From: Halococcus thailandensis JCM 13552
Lineage (GTDB): Archaea; Halobacteriota; Halobacteria; Halobacteriales; Halococcaceae
Assembly (NCBI RefSeq): GCF_000336715.1
Contig: NZ_AOMF01000165.1
Coordinates: 69,125 to 133,124, forward strand
DNA: 64,000 nt
Reading direction: 5' to 3'
A program made the translations under genes and the position numbers. The notes beneath the pieces are model-generated. The model saw only the letters and a list, made by a program, of their open reading frames with translations, made no database searches and was not told the origin of the DNA. Below are positions 35,894 through 43,626 of this stretch, piece after piece (the first letter of the stretch is position 1; each line of letters starts with the position of its first letter).

Positions 35894-36694
35894 ATGCACG
35901 AGGAACTCGACGCGGTGATCGTGGCATTCGACGAGGAGCAGGGCGTCGGTACGCTGACGCTAAACCGACCTGACGCGCTGAACGCGATGAACGGGCAGAT
36001 GCGCGCCGACATCGAGACAGGCCTCGAACTGCTTGGCGAGCGCGATGCCGAGGCGGAGGGCGTCGCGGTGCGTGCGGTCGTGATCGAAGGAGCCGGCGAG
36101 AAGGCGTTCTGTGCCGGCGCGGACGTCACCGGATTCGCCGATGCATCGCCGGCGGCCTTCGACGCACACGGACTGCGCGCTGCGATCGGCGAGTTCTCGG
36201 CTCCAGTGGTGGCGAAGATCGACGGCTACTGTCTCGGTGGCGGGCTCGAACTCGCGCTGGCCTGCGATCTCCGCCTCGCCAGCGAGTCGAGTCGGCTCGG
36301 CTTCCCGGAGGTCGATCTCGGACTGTTGCCCGGTGCCGGCGGCGTCCAGTACGTCTCGCGGCTGGCGGGGCCCGCGTTCGCGAAGGAACTCGCCATGACC
36401 GGCGAACACATCGAGGCCGAACGCGCCGCCAGCGAGGGGATCGTCAATCACGTCTACGACGACGAGGCGTTCGCCGACGAGGCCGCAAGTTTCGTCGACA
36501 CGATCGCCGACAAGCCGCCGCTCGCCGTCCGCGCGATCAAGGATTCGGGCAACGTGAGCGTCGAGGCCGGGCTCCGGGAGGGGCGGAAATACGATCGGCG
36601 GATCTTCGGGACGCTGCTCGAAACCGACGATCACGAGGAGGGCGCACGCGCGTTCGCCGACGACGAGTACGATCCAACGTTCGTCGGGAAGTAG
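35894..36694 (+). CDS. Enoyl-CoA hydratase/isomerase
   Basis: 266 residues, crotonase fold. Oxyanion segment KAFCAGADVTGF, first catalytic Glu in GGGLELALACD, second in GFPEVDLGLLPGAGG: both glutamates are present, unlike the crotonase at 11501. A standard hydratase is therefore likely. It stands alone between the pab-like operon and an amphi-Trp gene, with a CCTATCA... region upstream but no clear TATA. Confidence 0.88.
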   Translation: MHEELDAVIVAFDEEQGVGTLTLNRPDALNAMNGQMRADIETGLELLGERDAEAEGVAVRAVVIEGAGEKAFCAGADVTGFADASPAAFDAHGLRAAIGEFSAPVVAKIDGYCLGGGLELALACDLRLASESSRLGFPEVDLGLLPGAGGVQYVSRLAGPAFAKELAMTGEHIEAERAASEGIVNHVYDDEAFADEAASFVDTIADKPPLAVRAIKDSGNVSVEAGLREGRKYDRRIFGTLLETDDHEEGARAFADDEYDPTFVGK

Positions 36695-36746
36695 AGGCCT
36701 GAACCACCGGTTTCAGTATCGATTACCGTCGTTTCAGGCACAACCC

Positions 36747-36752
36747 TTAATT
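36747..36752 (+). promoter_or_regulatory. TATA box of the amphi-Trp gene
   Basis: TTAATT, 23-28 bases before the ATG at 36775. Confidence 0.5.
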
Positions 36753-36774
36753 GAAATCCAGCCCTATCAAGAGT

Positions 36775-37014
36775 ATGGCAGAAAAGAACATCAGCGAGGA
36801 GAAGCTCGACCGTGCCGAGGCCGCCGAGCGCCTGCGGGCGATCGCCGACGATCTGGAGTCCGACGAGGAGTTCCACATCGATATCGACAACAAGACGATC
36901 ACGCTCCATCCGCGCGATTCGCTCGGCTTCGAGGTCGGCGTGCGCGAGCGCTCGTCGATCCTCCGGGGGAGTCGTGAGTCGGTGACGATCAAGATGGACT
37001 GGAGGGCGAAGTAA
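36775..37014 (+). CDS. amphi-Trp domain protein
   Basis: 79 residues. A charged helix (EEKLDRAEAAERLRAIADDLES) followed by beta strands ending in ESVTIKMDW match the small archaeal/bacterial amphi-Trp domain family. Function unknown. Its stop shares one base with the next start (TAATG), coupling it to a four-helix membrane protein. Confidence 0.75.
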   Translation: MAEKNISEEKLDRAEAAERLRAIADDLESDEEFHIDIDNKTITLHPRDSLGFEVGVRERSSILRGSRESVTIKMDWRAK

Positions 37015-37376
37015 TGGCGATCCTCGACAGTCTCGTCATCTTCCTCGTCAGCCTGCTCCTCGGGACGATCGGCATCTACGCCGGCGTGCGCCTCGTCGCC
37101 GATCGGGACATCGGCTACGGCAACGCCGCCCTCACGGCCCTGCTCGGCGCGGCCGCGTGGGGGATCGTGAGTTTCTTCGTCGGCTTCATCCCCGTCCTCG
37201 GCGCACTGCTCGCGCTCGTCGTCTGGATCGGCGTCATCAACTGGCGCTATCCGGGCGGCTGGATCACTGCCGCCGGCATCGGCTTCGTCGCGTGGCTCGT
37301 GGTCTTCGTCGTGGTCTACGTGCTCGCGACGCTCGGGCTCATCACGCCCGACGCGCTCGGCGTGCCTGGCATCTAA
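37014..37376 (+). CDS. Four-helix membrane protein
   Basis: 120 residues with about four membrane helices (LVIFLVSLLLGTIGIYAG; ALLGAAAWGIVSFFVGF; LLALVVWIGVINW; GFVAWLVVFVVVYVLA). Conserved-looking WRYPGGW sits between helices three and four. Not assigned to a named family. Translationally coupled to the amphi-Trp gene; the stop overlaps the convergent DUF5796-like gene (CTAA shared). Confidence 0.72.
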   Translation: MAILDSLVIFLVSLLLGTIGIYAGVRLVADRDIGYGNAALTALLGAAAWGIVSFFVGFIPVLGALLALVVWIGVINWRYPGGWITAAGIGFVAWLVVFVVVYVLATLGLITPDALGVPGI

Positions 37377-37792
37377 ACGATCTCGACACTGCGCTCGCTT
37401 CGTTCGTCCTCCTCGAAGACGAACACGCGCCCGCGAGCCGTCTCCGGGTCGGCCTCGACGGTGACGCGATGGCCCTCCGCGCGCACGCTCACGCCCGGAA
37501 AGAGCGTCGTCTCCTCGCCGTCGTCGACGAGCACGCGCCCGACGCCGGTCTCGGTGATGATCTCGTCGACGGTCGTCCGATCGTTGACGTAGACGAGCAC
37601 GCCCTCGGTCTCGGTTGGATCGGTGACGAGAACGTGGACCTCCTTTGCCGGAGCGGTCGTGTGGCTCTCCTCGACTTTCGCCGGAACGCCGTGATAGAAC
37701 GCCTCGCGGCCGTCGGTGTACTCGACGGCGATGCCCGCCTCCGTGAGATCGATCGACAGCGTGTCGGGCGAATGCTCGCTGTGGTAGCTCAT
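37373..37792 (-). CDS. DUF5796-like protein
   Basis: 139 residues. SIDLTEAGIAVEYTDGREAFYHGVP, VYVNDRTTVDEI and ETTLFPGVSVRAEGHRV match my recollection of the haloarchaeal family DUF5796. All-beta, acidic, cytoplasmic; no function known. The ATG at 37792 leaves 84 bases to the divergent shikimate kinase start. Confidence 0.7.
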   Translation of the reverse strand: MSYHSEHSPDTLSIDLTEAGIAVEYTDGREAFYHGVPAKVEESHTTAPAKEVHVLVTDPTETEGVLVYVNDRTTVDEIITETGVGRVLVDDGEETTLFPGVSVRAEGHRVTVEADPETARGRVFVFEEDERSERSVEIV

Positions 37793-37876
37793 GGGAGGAC
37801 TACTGGACTCTACGGCAAAAACGGCGTGTTCCGCGCGGACCGCTATCGGTAAGGCCACTGGGGTGAACTCGCCGGC

Positions 37877-38740
37877 ATGGACGGACGCGCGAGCGCGCCG
37901 GCGGCCGGGACAGTGATCAACGCACTCGCCACCGGCAGGGGGAGTGCGTTCGCCATCGACCGCGAGACGACTGCGACGGTCGAGCTCTCGGGCGGTGGCG
38001 ACGTGGCCGGAACGATCGCCGGCGCGCCAGAGGCCGACACGCGCCTCATCGAGCGCTGCGTCGAACTCGTCGTCGAACAGTACGGCGACGGCCAGGGTGG
38101 GTGGGTCGAGACCGAGAGCGAGGTGCCGATGGCCGCCGGACTCAAGAGTTCGAGCGCCGCAGCCAACGCCACGGTGCTGGCGACCTGCGACGCGCTCGGC
38201 GTGGCCGTCGGTGAAGGCGGTGCGCTCGCGCGCGCTGACGCCGCCAGACTCGGCGTGCGCGCCGCTCGCGACGTGGGCGTCACGGTGACGGGTGCGTTCG
38301 ACGACGCGAGCGCCTCGATGCTCGGCGGTGTCACCGTCACCGACAACACGACCGACGAGCTGCTCGCGCGCGGAACGGTCGATTGGGACGTCCTGGTGTG
38401 GACACCCGACGAGCGCGCGTTCAGCGCCGATGCCGACGTGGCGCGCTGCGAGCGCGTCGCGCCGGTCGTCGAGGTCGCCCTCGAAAAGGCGCTCGCGGGG
38501 GCCTACGAGCGTGCGATGACGGTCAACGGGCTGGCGTTCTGTGCGGCGCTCGACTTCCCGACCGCGCCGGCGATGGCGGCGCTCGAACACGTGGCGGGCG
38601 TCTCGCTTTCTGGCACTGGACCGAGCTACGTCGCGGTCGGCGAGCGCGATCGACTAACGAAGGTACAAGAGGCGTGGAGCGAGTACGATGGGGATACATG
38701 GCTGACGACGAGCCGGACCGACGGCGCACGGACGAGATGA
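37877..38740 (+). CDS. aroK: Shikimate kinase, archaeal GHMP type
   Basis: 287 residues. GHMP-kinase ATP loop PMAAGLKSSSAAANA (~84-98) and C-terminal SLSGTGPSYVAVG. Archaea use this GHMP enzyme, unrelated to the bacterial P-loop AroK/L, to phosphorylate shikimate. It overlaps the following chorismate mutase gene, so both steps of the late pathway are produced together. Confidence 0.9.
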   Translation: MDGRASAPAAGTVINALATGRGSAFAIDRETTATVELSGGGDVAGTIAGAPEADTRLIERCVELVVEQYGDGQGGWVETESEVPMAAGLKSSSAAANATVLATCDALGVAVGEGGALARADAARLGVRAARDVGVTVTGAFDDASASMLGGVTVTDNTTDELLARGTVDWDVLVWTPDERAFSADADVARCERVAPVVEVALEKALAGAYERAMTVNGLAFCAALDFPTAPAMAALEHVAGVSLSGTGPSYVAVGERDRLTKVQEAWSEYDGDTWLTTSRTDGARTR

Positions 38741-39003
38741 GTCTCGACGAACTGCGTGAGGAGATCAAAACCATCGACCGCGAAATCGTCGAGCACATCG
38801 CCCGGCGCACCTACGTCGCCGACGCCATCGCCGAGGTCAAACGCGAACAGGGGCTGCCGACGACCGACGAGTCCCAAGAACAGCGCGTGATGGACCGGGC
38901 CGGCGAGAACGCAAAGCGCTTCGACGTCGACGACAACCTCGTGAAGGCGATGTTCCGGCTGCTGATCGAACTGAACAAGGTCGAACAGCGCGAGTCGCGG
39001 TGA
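38698..39003 (+). CDS. aroQ: Chorismate mutase (AroQ class)
   Basis: 101 residues. All-helical AroQ pattern: LDELREEIKTIDREIVEHIARRTYVADAIAEVK, with the Arg/Lys/Glu/Gln active-site residues spread over the three helices. It converts chorismate to prephenate for Phe/Tyr. The ATG at 38698 overlaps aroK by 43 bases. An internal ATG at 38737 forms an ATGA overlap with the aroK stop and would give an 88-residue protein that still keeps the whole domain; either start is possible. Confidence 0.88.
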   Translation: MADDEPDRRRTDEMSLDELREEIKTIDREIVEHIARRTYVADAIAEVKREQGLPTTDESQEQRVMDRAGENAKRFDVDDNLVKAMFRLLIELNKVEQRESR

Positions 39004-39035
39004 AGTCGTCCCACATCGCGAGCAGCCGTCACCAC

Positions 39036-39042
39036 TATTTAT
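39036..39042 (+). promoter_or_regulatory. TATA box of the minimal FAD protein gene
   Basis: TATTTAT, 27-33 bases before the ATG at 39069. Confidence 0.5.
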
Positions 39043-39068
39043 CACGGTCGCGGTCGTAGCCCGCGCCG

Positions 39069-39632
39069 ATGACAGAGACAGATGTCGCAGTCGTCGGCGG
39101 CGGTCCCGCAGGGCTCAGCGCGGCGCTGTTCACCGCGAAGAACGACCTCGAGACGGTCGCGTTCGACACCGACGAGACATGGATGCACAAGGCCCACCTG
39201 TTCAACTACCTGGGCATCGAGAGCGAGGACGGCTCGGCGTTCGTGGACGACGCCCGCGAGCAAGTCGACGAGTTCGGCGTCGATCGCCATCAGGGCACAC
39301 AGGTCACGGACGTCTCGGAAAACGGCGACGGCTTCACCGTCAGCACGGAGGACGGTGATCACGAGGCGAGCTACGTAATTCTGGCGACGGGCGCCGATCG
39401 CGACCTCGCCGACGAGATGGGCTGTGGGTTCACCGACGAGGACGTCGTCGATGTCGACGTGACGATGGAGACGACGGTCGAAAACGCCTACGCGACGGGC
39501 GCGATGGTGCGCGCCGAGGAGTGGCAGGCGGTCATCTCGGCAGGCGACGGCGCGGCCGCGGCGCTCAACATCCTCACGAAGGAGAAGGGCGAACACTTCC
39601 ACGACTTCGACGTGCCGGCCGACGCCGAATAG
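39069..39632 (+). CDS. Minimal FAD-dependent oxidoreductase (thioredoxin reductase-like)
   Basis: 187 residues. FAD Rossmann motif VAVVGGGPAGLSAALF at the start, ILATGADRDL, and the closing AYATGAMV...QAVISAGDGAAAA, which lines the flavin in thioredoxin-reductase-like proteins. The NADPH domain and the CxxC disulfide of true thioredoxin reductase (~310 residues) are absent. It is a single FAD-domain protein; electron donor and target are unknown. Confidence 0.82.
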   Translation: MTETDVAVVGGGPAGLSAALFTAKNDLETVAFDTDETWMHKAHLFNYLGIESEDGSAFVDDAREQVDEFGVDRHQGTQVTDVSENGDGFTVSTEDGDHEASYVILATGADRDLADEMGCGFTDEDVVDVDVTMETTVENAYATGAMVRAEEWQAVISAGDGAAAALNILTKEKGEHFHDFDVPADAE

Positions 39633-39674
39633 GGCGATCACAAGCGGTAAGCACCCGCTCGCCGTCGGATCGGC

Positions 39675-40568
39675 GTGAGCAACGTTTTCGGTCGTATCGA
39701 ACGCGCGACGCCGCCGTTCGCCGCGCTCGCGATCGCCGTCGTCGCTGTGAGCACGAGCGCGATCCTCGTCCGGTTCAGCACCGCGCCGAGCATCGTGAAG
39801 GCGTTCTATCGGGTTCTCTTCACCACCCTCCTGCTCGCGCCGTTCGCCGTCGCCCGCCACCGCGACGCGTTCTCGCGACTGACGATCCGCGACTGGCTCG
39901 TCGCCGGGGCGGGCGGGGTCGCGCTCGCCATCCACTTCGCGTCCTGGTTCGAGAGTCTCGAATTCACCAGCGTCGCCGCCTCCGTCACCATCGTCCAGTC
40001 ACAGGTGTTGTTCGTCGCGATCGGCGCGTCCTGGCTGCTCGCCGAGCACGTCACCCGGCGGACGATCGCCGGCATGGCGCTCGCGCTGGTCGGCATCGCA
40101 GTGTTGTCGATCGGCGATTCGCTCACCGGCGCGGTCGCTGGCCCGGCCCCGCTCTACGGCAACGCTCTGGCGCTCGTCGGCGCGGTCTGTGCGGCGGGCT
40201 ATGTGCTCGCCGGGCGCTCGCTCCGCCAACGAATCCCCCTGATCCCGTACGTCATCGTCGTCTATTCCGTCTGTGCAGTCGTCCTCCTCGCACTCGTGCT
40301 CGCCGACGGCGCGGTGCTCGCGGACTACCCCGCGAGCGAGTGGTTGCTCTTCGTCGGCATGGCGATCGGCCCGGGGATCTTCGGCCACACGGTGTTGAAC
40401 TGGGCGCTCGCCCATCTCGAATCGAGCGTCGTCAGCGTCTCGCTGCTCGGCGAGCCGATCGGCAGCGCGCTGCTCGCCCTCCTCCTGCTCGGCGAGGTGC
40501 CGAGCGCCCTCACCGTCGGCGGCGGAGCGGTCATCCTCCTCGGTATCACCGTCACCGCGCGGGCCTGA
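39675..40568 (+). CDS. EamA/DMT family transporter
   Basis: 297 residues, about ten hydrophobic helices in two EamA repeats (first repeat ~20-140, second ~150-295 with LLGEPIGSALLALLLLGE, the typical repeat-end motif). Drug/metabolite transporter superfamily; probably exports a small metabolite. Start is GTG at 39675 with GGTAAG about 28 bases upstream. Confidence 0.85.
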   Translation: MSNVFGRIERATPPFAALAIAVVAVSTSAILVRFSTAPSIVKAFYRVLFTTLLLAPFAVARHRDAFSRLTIRDWLVAGAGGVALAIHFASWFESLEFTSVAASVTIVQSQVLFVAIGASWLLAEHVTRRTIAGMALALVGIAVLSIGDSLTGAVAGPAPLYGNALALVGAVCAAGYVLAGRSLRQRIPLIPYVIVVYSVCAVVLLALVLADGAVLADYPASEWLLFVGMAIGPGIFGHTVLNWALAHLESSVVSVSLLGEPIGSALLALLLLGEVPSALTVGGGAVILLGITVTARA

Positions 40569-40658
40569 TCGTCGACCGCGTGGCCATCGGCTTCAGAAAT
40601 CGAGGAGTCGAAAGATTCCAAGGAAGCGTGCGTGCCGGCGGTCTCAGAAACGGCCGAA

Positions 40659-41999
40659 TCAGTTGCGACGGTGGATCCCCATCAAGATCTCCTCTTTGGG
40701 CCGGGAGGTCACCGTCGGGATCACCTCGATGTTCCGATCGGAGGCGAGTTCGAGGTGGTAATCCTGGTAGATCATCGCGAGGATGAGGCGGGCTTCGAGC
40801 ATCGCGAACCGATCGCCGATACACCGGCGTGGCCCGGCCGAGAACGGGAAGTAGGCGAGATGCGGGAGCGAGCGCTGGAACTCGTCGGTCCAGCGCTCGG
40901 GCTCGAACGCCAGCGGATCGTCGTACCACCGTGAATCGCGATGCACGACCCACTGGTTCAGGAAGATGTTCGCGCCCGCAGGGATGGTGTAGTCGCCGAT
41001 CTCGTCGGCCTCCGTGGCCTCGCGCACGATGCCCGGGACCGGCGGGAAGAGCCGCATCGACTCCTGAACCACCTTCTCGGTGTAGGTGAGGTCGGAGAGA
41101 TCGCCCATCGTGGGGCGCTCGCCGTCGAGCACCGCATCGAGTTCGTCGACGAGTTTGCGCTCGATCGCGGGATGCTGGGCGAGGAGATAGGTGGTGTAGG
41201 TCAGCGAGACGGCCGTGGTCTCGTGGCCCGCGGCGATCAGGGTGATCGCCTCGTCGCGGATCTGCTCGTCCGAGAGGGGGTTGCCGTCGTCGTCGCGCGC
41301 CTTCAGGAGCATCGAGACGACGTCCTCGCCGGGATCGGCGCGTTTCTGTCGGATGATGTCGTCGACCACCCCATCGAGCGTTTCGCGGGCGCGCGCCATC
41401 CGCCAGCGCGACGGAAGCGGCACCGATTCGGGCAGCATGAGGTTCGAGAGGCTGCTCGTCGCGGGGAGGAAAGTGTTGATCGCCGATTCGATCTCGTCGA
41501 CGTACCGATCGATATCGACGCCGAACAAGGCTTGAGAGACGATCCGGAGGGTCAGCTCCATCATCTCCTCGTGGATCGGGCGGGTCTCGCCGTCCGCCCA
41601 GCCGTCGAGCAGATCGTCGGTGAGATCGGTCATCATCCCGGCGTAGACCTCGATGCGATCCGGGTGGAACGCGGGCTGGACGAGATGGCGGTTACGCCGC
41701 CACTCCTCGCCCTCGCTGTTCAGGATGCCGTTGCCCGTGAACGGGCCGAGCACCTGCTGGAACTGCTCTCCTTTGCGATAGTTCCCGTTGTTCTGGACGA
41801 GCACGTGTTCGATGTCGTCGGGGTGGTTCAACTGATAGACGTGCCCGCCGGGGCGTTCCCAGTGGACGATGTCGCCGTACTCGTCAGCCATCCGTTCCCT
41901 GAACTCCAGGCCACCGAGAACCGAGGCCGGCATCGATCCCACCACGGGAAGGCCGGTGGGGCCGGGCGGGAATTCGACGGTCGCTGTATCGTTGCTCAT
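40659..41999 (-). CDS. Cytochrome P450
   Basis: 446 residues. I-helix AGHETTA, ExxR in ESMRLFPP, and heme loop FSAGPRRCIG with Cys393 as axial ligand. There is no N-terminal membrane anchor, so it is soluble and needs separate ferredoxin-type redox partners, which are not seen nearby. Substrate unknown; fatty acid or terpenoid hydroxylation is typical but unproven. The ATG at 41999 (MSNDTATVEFPPGP) is preferred over 42056. It is divergent from an HTH_10 regulator. Confidence 0.92.
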   Translation of the reverse strand: MSNDTATVEFPPGPTGLPVVGSMPASVLGGLEFRERMADEYGDIVHWERPGGHVYQLNHPDDIEHVLVQNNGNYRKGEQFQQVLGPFTGNGILNSEGEEWRRNRHLVQPAFHPDRIEVYAGMMTDLTDDLLDGWADGETRPIHEEMMELTLRIVSQALFGVDIDRYVDEIESAINTFLPATSSLSNLMLPESVPLPSRWRMARARETLDGVVDDIIRQKRADPGEDVVSMLLKARDDDGNPLSDEQIRDEAITLIAAGHETTAVSLTYTTYLLAQHPAIERKLVDELDAVLDGERPTMGDLSDLTYTEKVVQESMRLFPPVPGIVREATEADEIGDYTIPAGANIFLNQWVVHRDSRWYDDPLAFEPERWTDEFQRSLPHLAYFPFSAGPRRCIGDRFAMLEARLILAMIYQDYHLELASDRNIEVIPTVTSRPKEEILMGIHRRN

Positions 42000-42055
42000 C
42001 GATAGACTGTACGCCCCGAAGGCGGTTGAAGATGTATTCTCGCATGCTAGAACCA

Positions 42056-42063
42056 TTTATATA
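42056..42063. promoter_or_regulatory. TATA box in the P450/HTH_10 divergent spacer
   Basis: TTTATATA lies in the 116-base spacer, 53-60 bases before the HTH_10 ATG and ~57 bases from the P450 ATG. It is nearly symmetric and could serve either gene; both would then have short leaders. Confidence 0.45.
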
Positions 42064-42115
42064 CGATGTCGGAGTCAAGAGCCAACCATTACTCTCGGGA
42101 CGCCCGAATCGGGGT

Positions 42116-42823
42116 ATGGCCTCGGAAACGCTCCGTTACGCGACACTGACGCTCACCGGGGTGGTGCGCACGCCGATGGGGCGACGGTTCGACCGTTCGC
42201 CGGCAGTCGAGATCGAATCGATCCGCTATCTCGGCCCCGTCGAGGACGGCCAGCACGTCGGGCTGTCGGAGCTCGCCGGCGATCTCGATACAGCCCGCGA
42301 GCTACTGACCGCGAGCGACGAGGTGCTCCGCTACGACATCGCGGGGACCGACGGACGGGGTATCGTCTACGGCTACTACCGAAACGTCGGCCCCATCGGG
42401 GAGCTCCTCGATCTCCTCTACCGGAACGACATCGTCCTCGACTGGCCGATCGACTACCGCGAAACGGCGAACGGTCCCCGAATGCGATTCACGGTCATCG
42501 GCACCGAGACCGGCATCCAGGAGGCCGCCGACGGGCTCCCGGACGGGATCGGCCTCGCAGTCGAACGGATCGGTCGATTCGAGACGAGCACCGAATCCAC
42601 ACTGTTGACCGACGAGCAAGCCGCACTGCTCGCGCTCGCGATCGACGAGGGCTACTACGAGGTGCCCCGGGAGACGACCCAGCGGGAACTCGCCGATCGT
42701 GTCGGCGTCACTGCGGGAACCATCGGCGATCGTCTGCAGCGGATCGAGCGCCGTGTGATGACCGCGTACGCGAACGATCACGCAACAGCACCCACCGGAA
42801 CGGATCGCGGCGGTTCCGGTTGA
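42116..42823 (+). CDS. HTH_10 (Bat-like) transcriptional regulator
   Basis: 235 residues. The C-terminus (LTDEQAALLALAIDEGYYEVPRETTQRELADRVGVTAGTIGDRLQRIE) is the HTH_10 domain of haloarchaeal Bat-type regulators. The N-terminal ~150 residues are a sensor-like domain without recognisable PAS/GAF motifs. The divergent position suggests it controls the P450. Chosen start 42116 gives MASETLRYATLTL; the longer frame runs through the promoter. Confidence 0.87.
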   Translation: MASETLRYATLTLTGVVRTPMGRRFDRSPAVEIESIRYLGPVEDGQHVGLSELAGDLDTARELLTASDEVLRYDIAGTDGRGIVYGYYRNVGPIGELLDLLYRNDIVLDWPIDYRETANGPRMRFTVIGTETGIQEAADGLPDGIGLAVERIGRFETSTESTLLTDEQAALLALAIDEGYYEVPRETTQRELADRVGVTAGTIGDRLQRIERRVMTAYANDHATAPTGTDRGGSG

Positions 42824-42882
42824 TCACCATCGATCGGTGGCCGTCTCACGGGAATTCGATTCTCTCACCGAGTGGTTCGGGA

Positions 42883-43488
42883 TCAGAGGGGAGCCAGTTC
42901 TTCGGGCAGCCACCGATCCCGAAGCAGATACGCACCGACGATCACGACGGACGCGACGCCGATGATCGCGTAGAGTTCGATCTCGGTCAGCGAGCGCGCG
43001 GCCCCACCGGCGACGATCGCCAGCCCGGCTTCCAGGACGTATCGGCCGCCACGCCCGGCGATCGATGCGAGGAGATACGTTCGTGGACGCAGACCGAAGA
43101 CGCCCGCGGCGATCGAGAGCAGTTCGTAGCCCTCGGGAATCGGTGCGAACGCGCCGACGAACAGGACGGCGAACCCGTACTCCCGAACGTACGCTTCGGA
43201 CTGTCCGACACGTTCGCTCGAAAAGCGCGATTCGAGCACCCGCCGACCGCCCTTGCGCCCGACAGTGTAGCCGACGAGCCCCGCACTCACCGAACCGGCG
43301 GTCGCGAGAGCCGCATAGATCGGACCGAGCGCCGGACTGATGACGGTGAGCGGCACGAGCACCAGATCCGGCGGCACCGGCAACAGGAAGAACTCCAGAA
43401 ACGCCACCGCGAACACGCCGAGCGGCCCCAGCGAGACGAAGAACTCGCGCGAGAGACGGATCCCATCCAACAACGCAGGCAGTGACAC
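42883..43488 (-). CDS. VTT/DedA-like (SNARE-associated) membrane protein
   Basis: 201 residues. EFFLLPVPPDLVLVPL, GYTVGRKGGRRVLE, and FVGAFAPIPEGYELLSIAAGVFGL resemble the YqaA/DedA (VTT) family: membrane proteins with re-entrant loops that may move lipids or protons. Helices span the length. The pairing of PVPPD and PIPEG in the two re-entrant loops supports the assignment. Confidence 0.8.
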   Translation of the reverse strand: MSLPALLDGIRLSREFFVSLGPLGVFAVAFLEFFLLPVPPDLVLVPLTVISPALGPIYAALATAGSVSAGLVGYTVGRKGGRRVLESRFSSERVGQSEAYVREYGFAVLFVGAFAPIPEGYELLSIAAGVFGLRPRTYLLASIAGRGGRYVLEAGLAIVAGGAARSLTEIELYAIIGVASVVIVGAYLLRDRWLPEELAPL

Positions 43489-43626
43489 TACCGTTCGGTT
43501 CGCGGAGCGCCGATGAAAAGCTCCCCGACTTCGCGATGGTTGCGGCTCGCGATCGTATCGGAGGGGTAATCCGATTCGGATGTGGTCGGTGAATCCGATT
43601 GCGACGATCTCGTCGTCGACACCCGG

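Noticed and set aside
39069-39632. Full thioredoxin reductase
   Set aside because: CxxC and the NADPH domain are absent; only an FAD-domain protein is supported.
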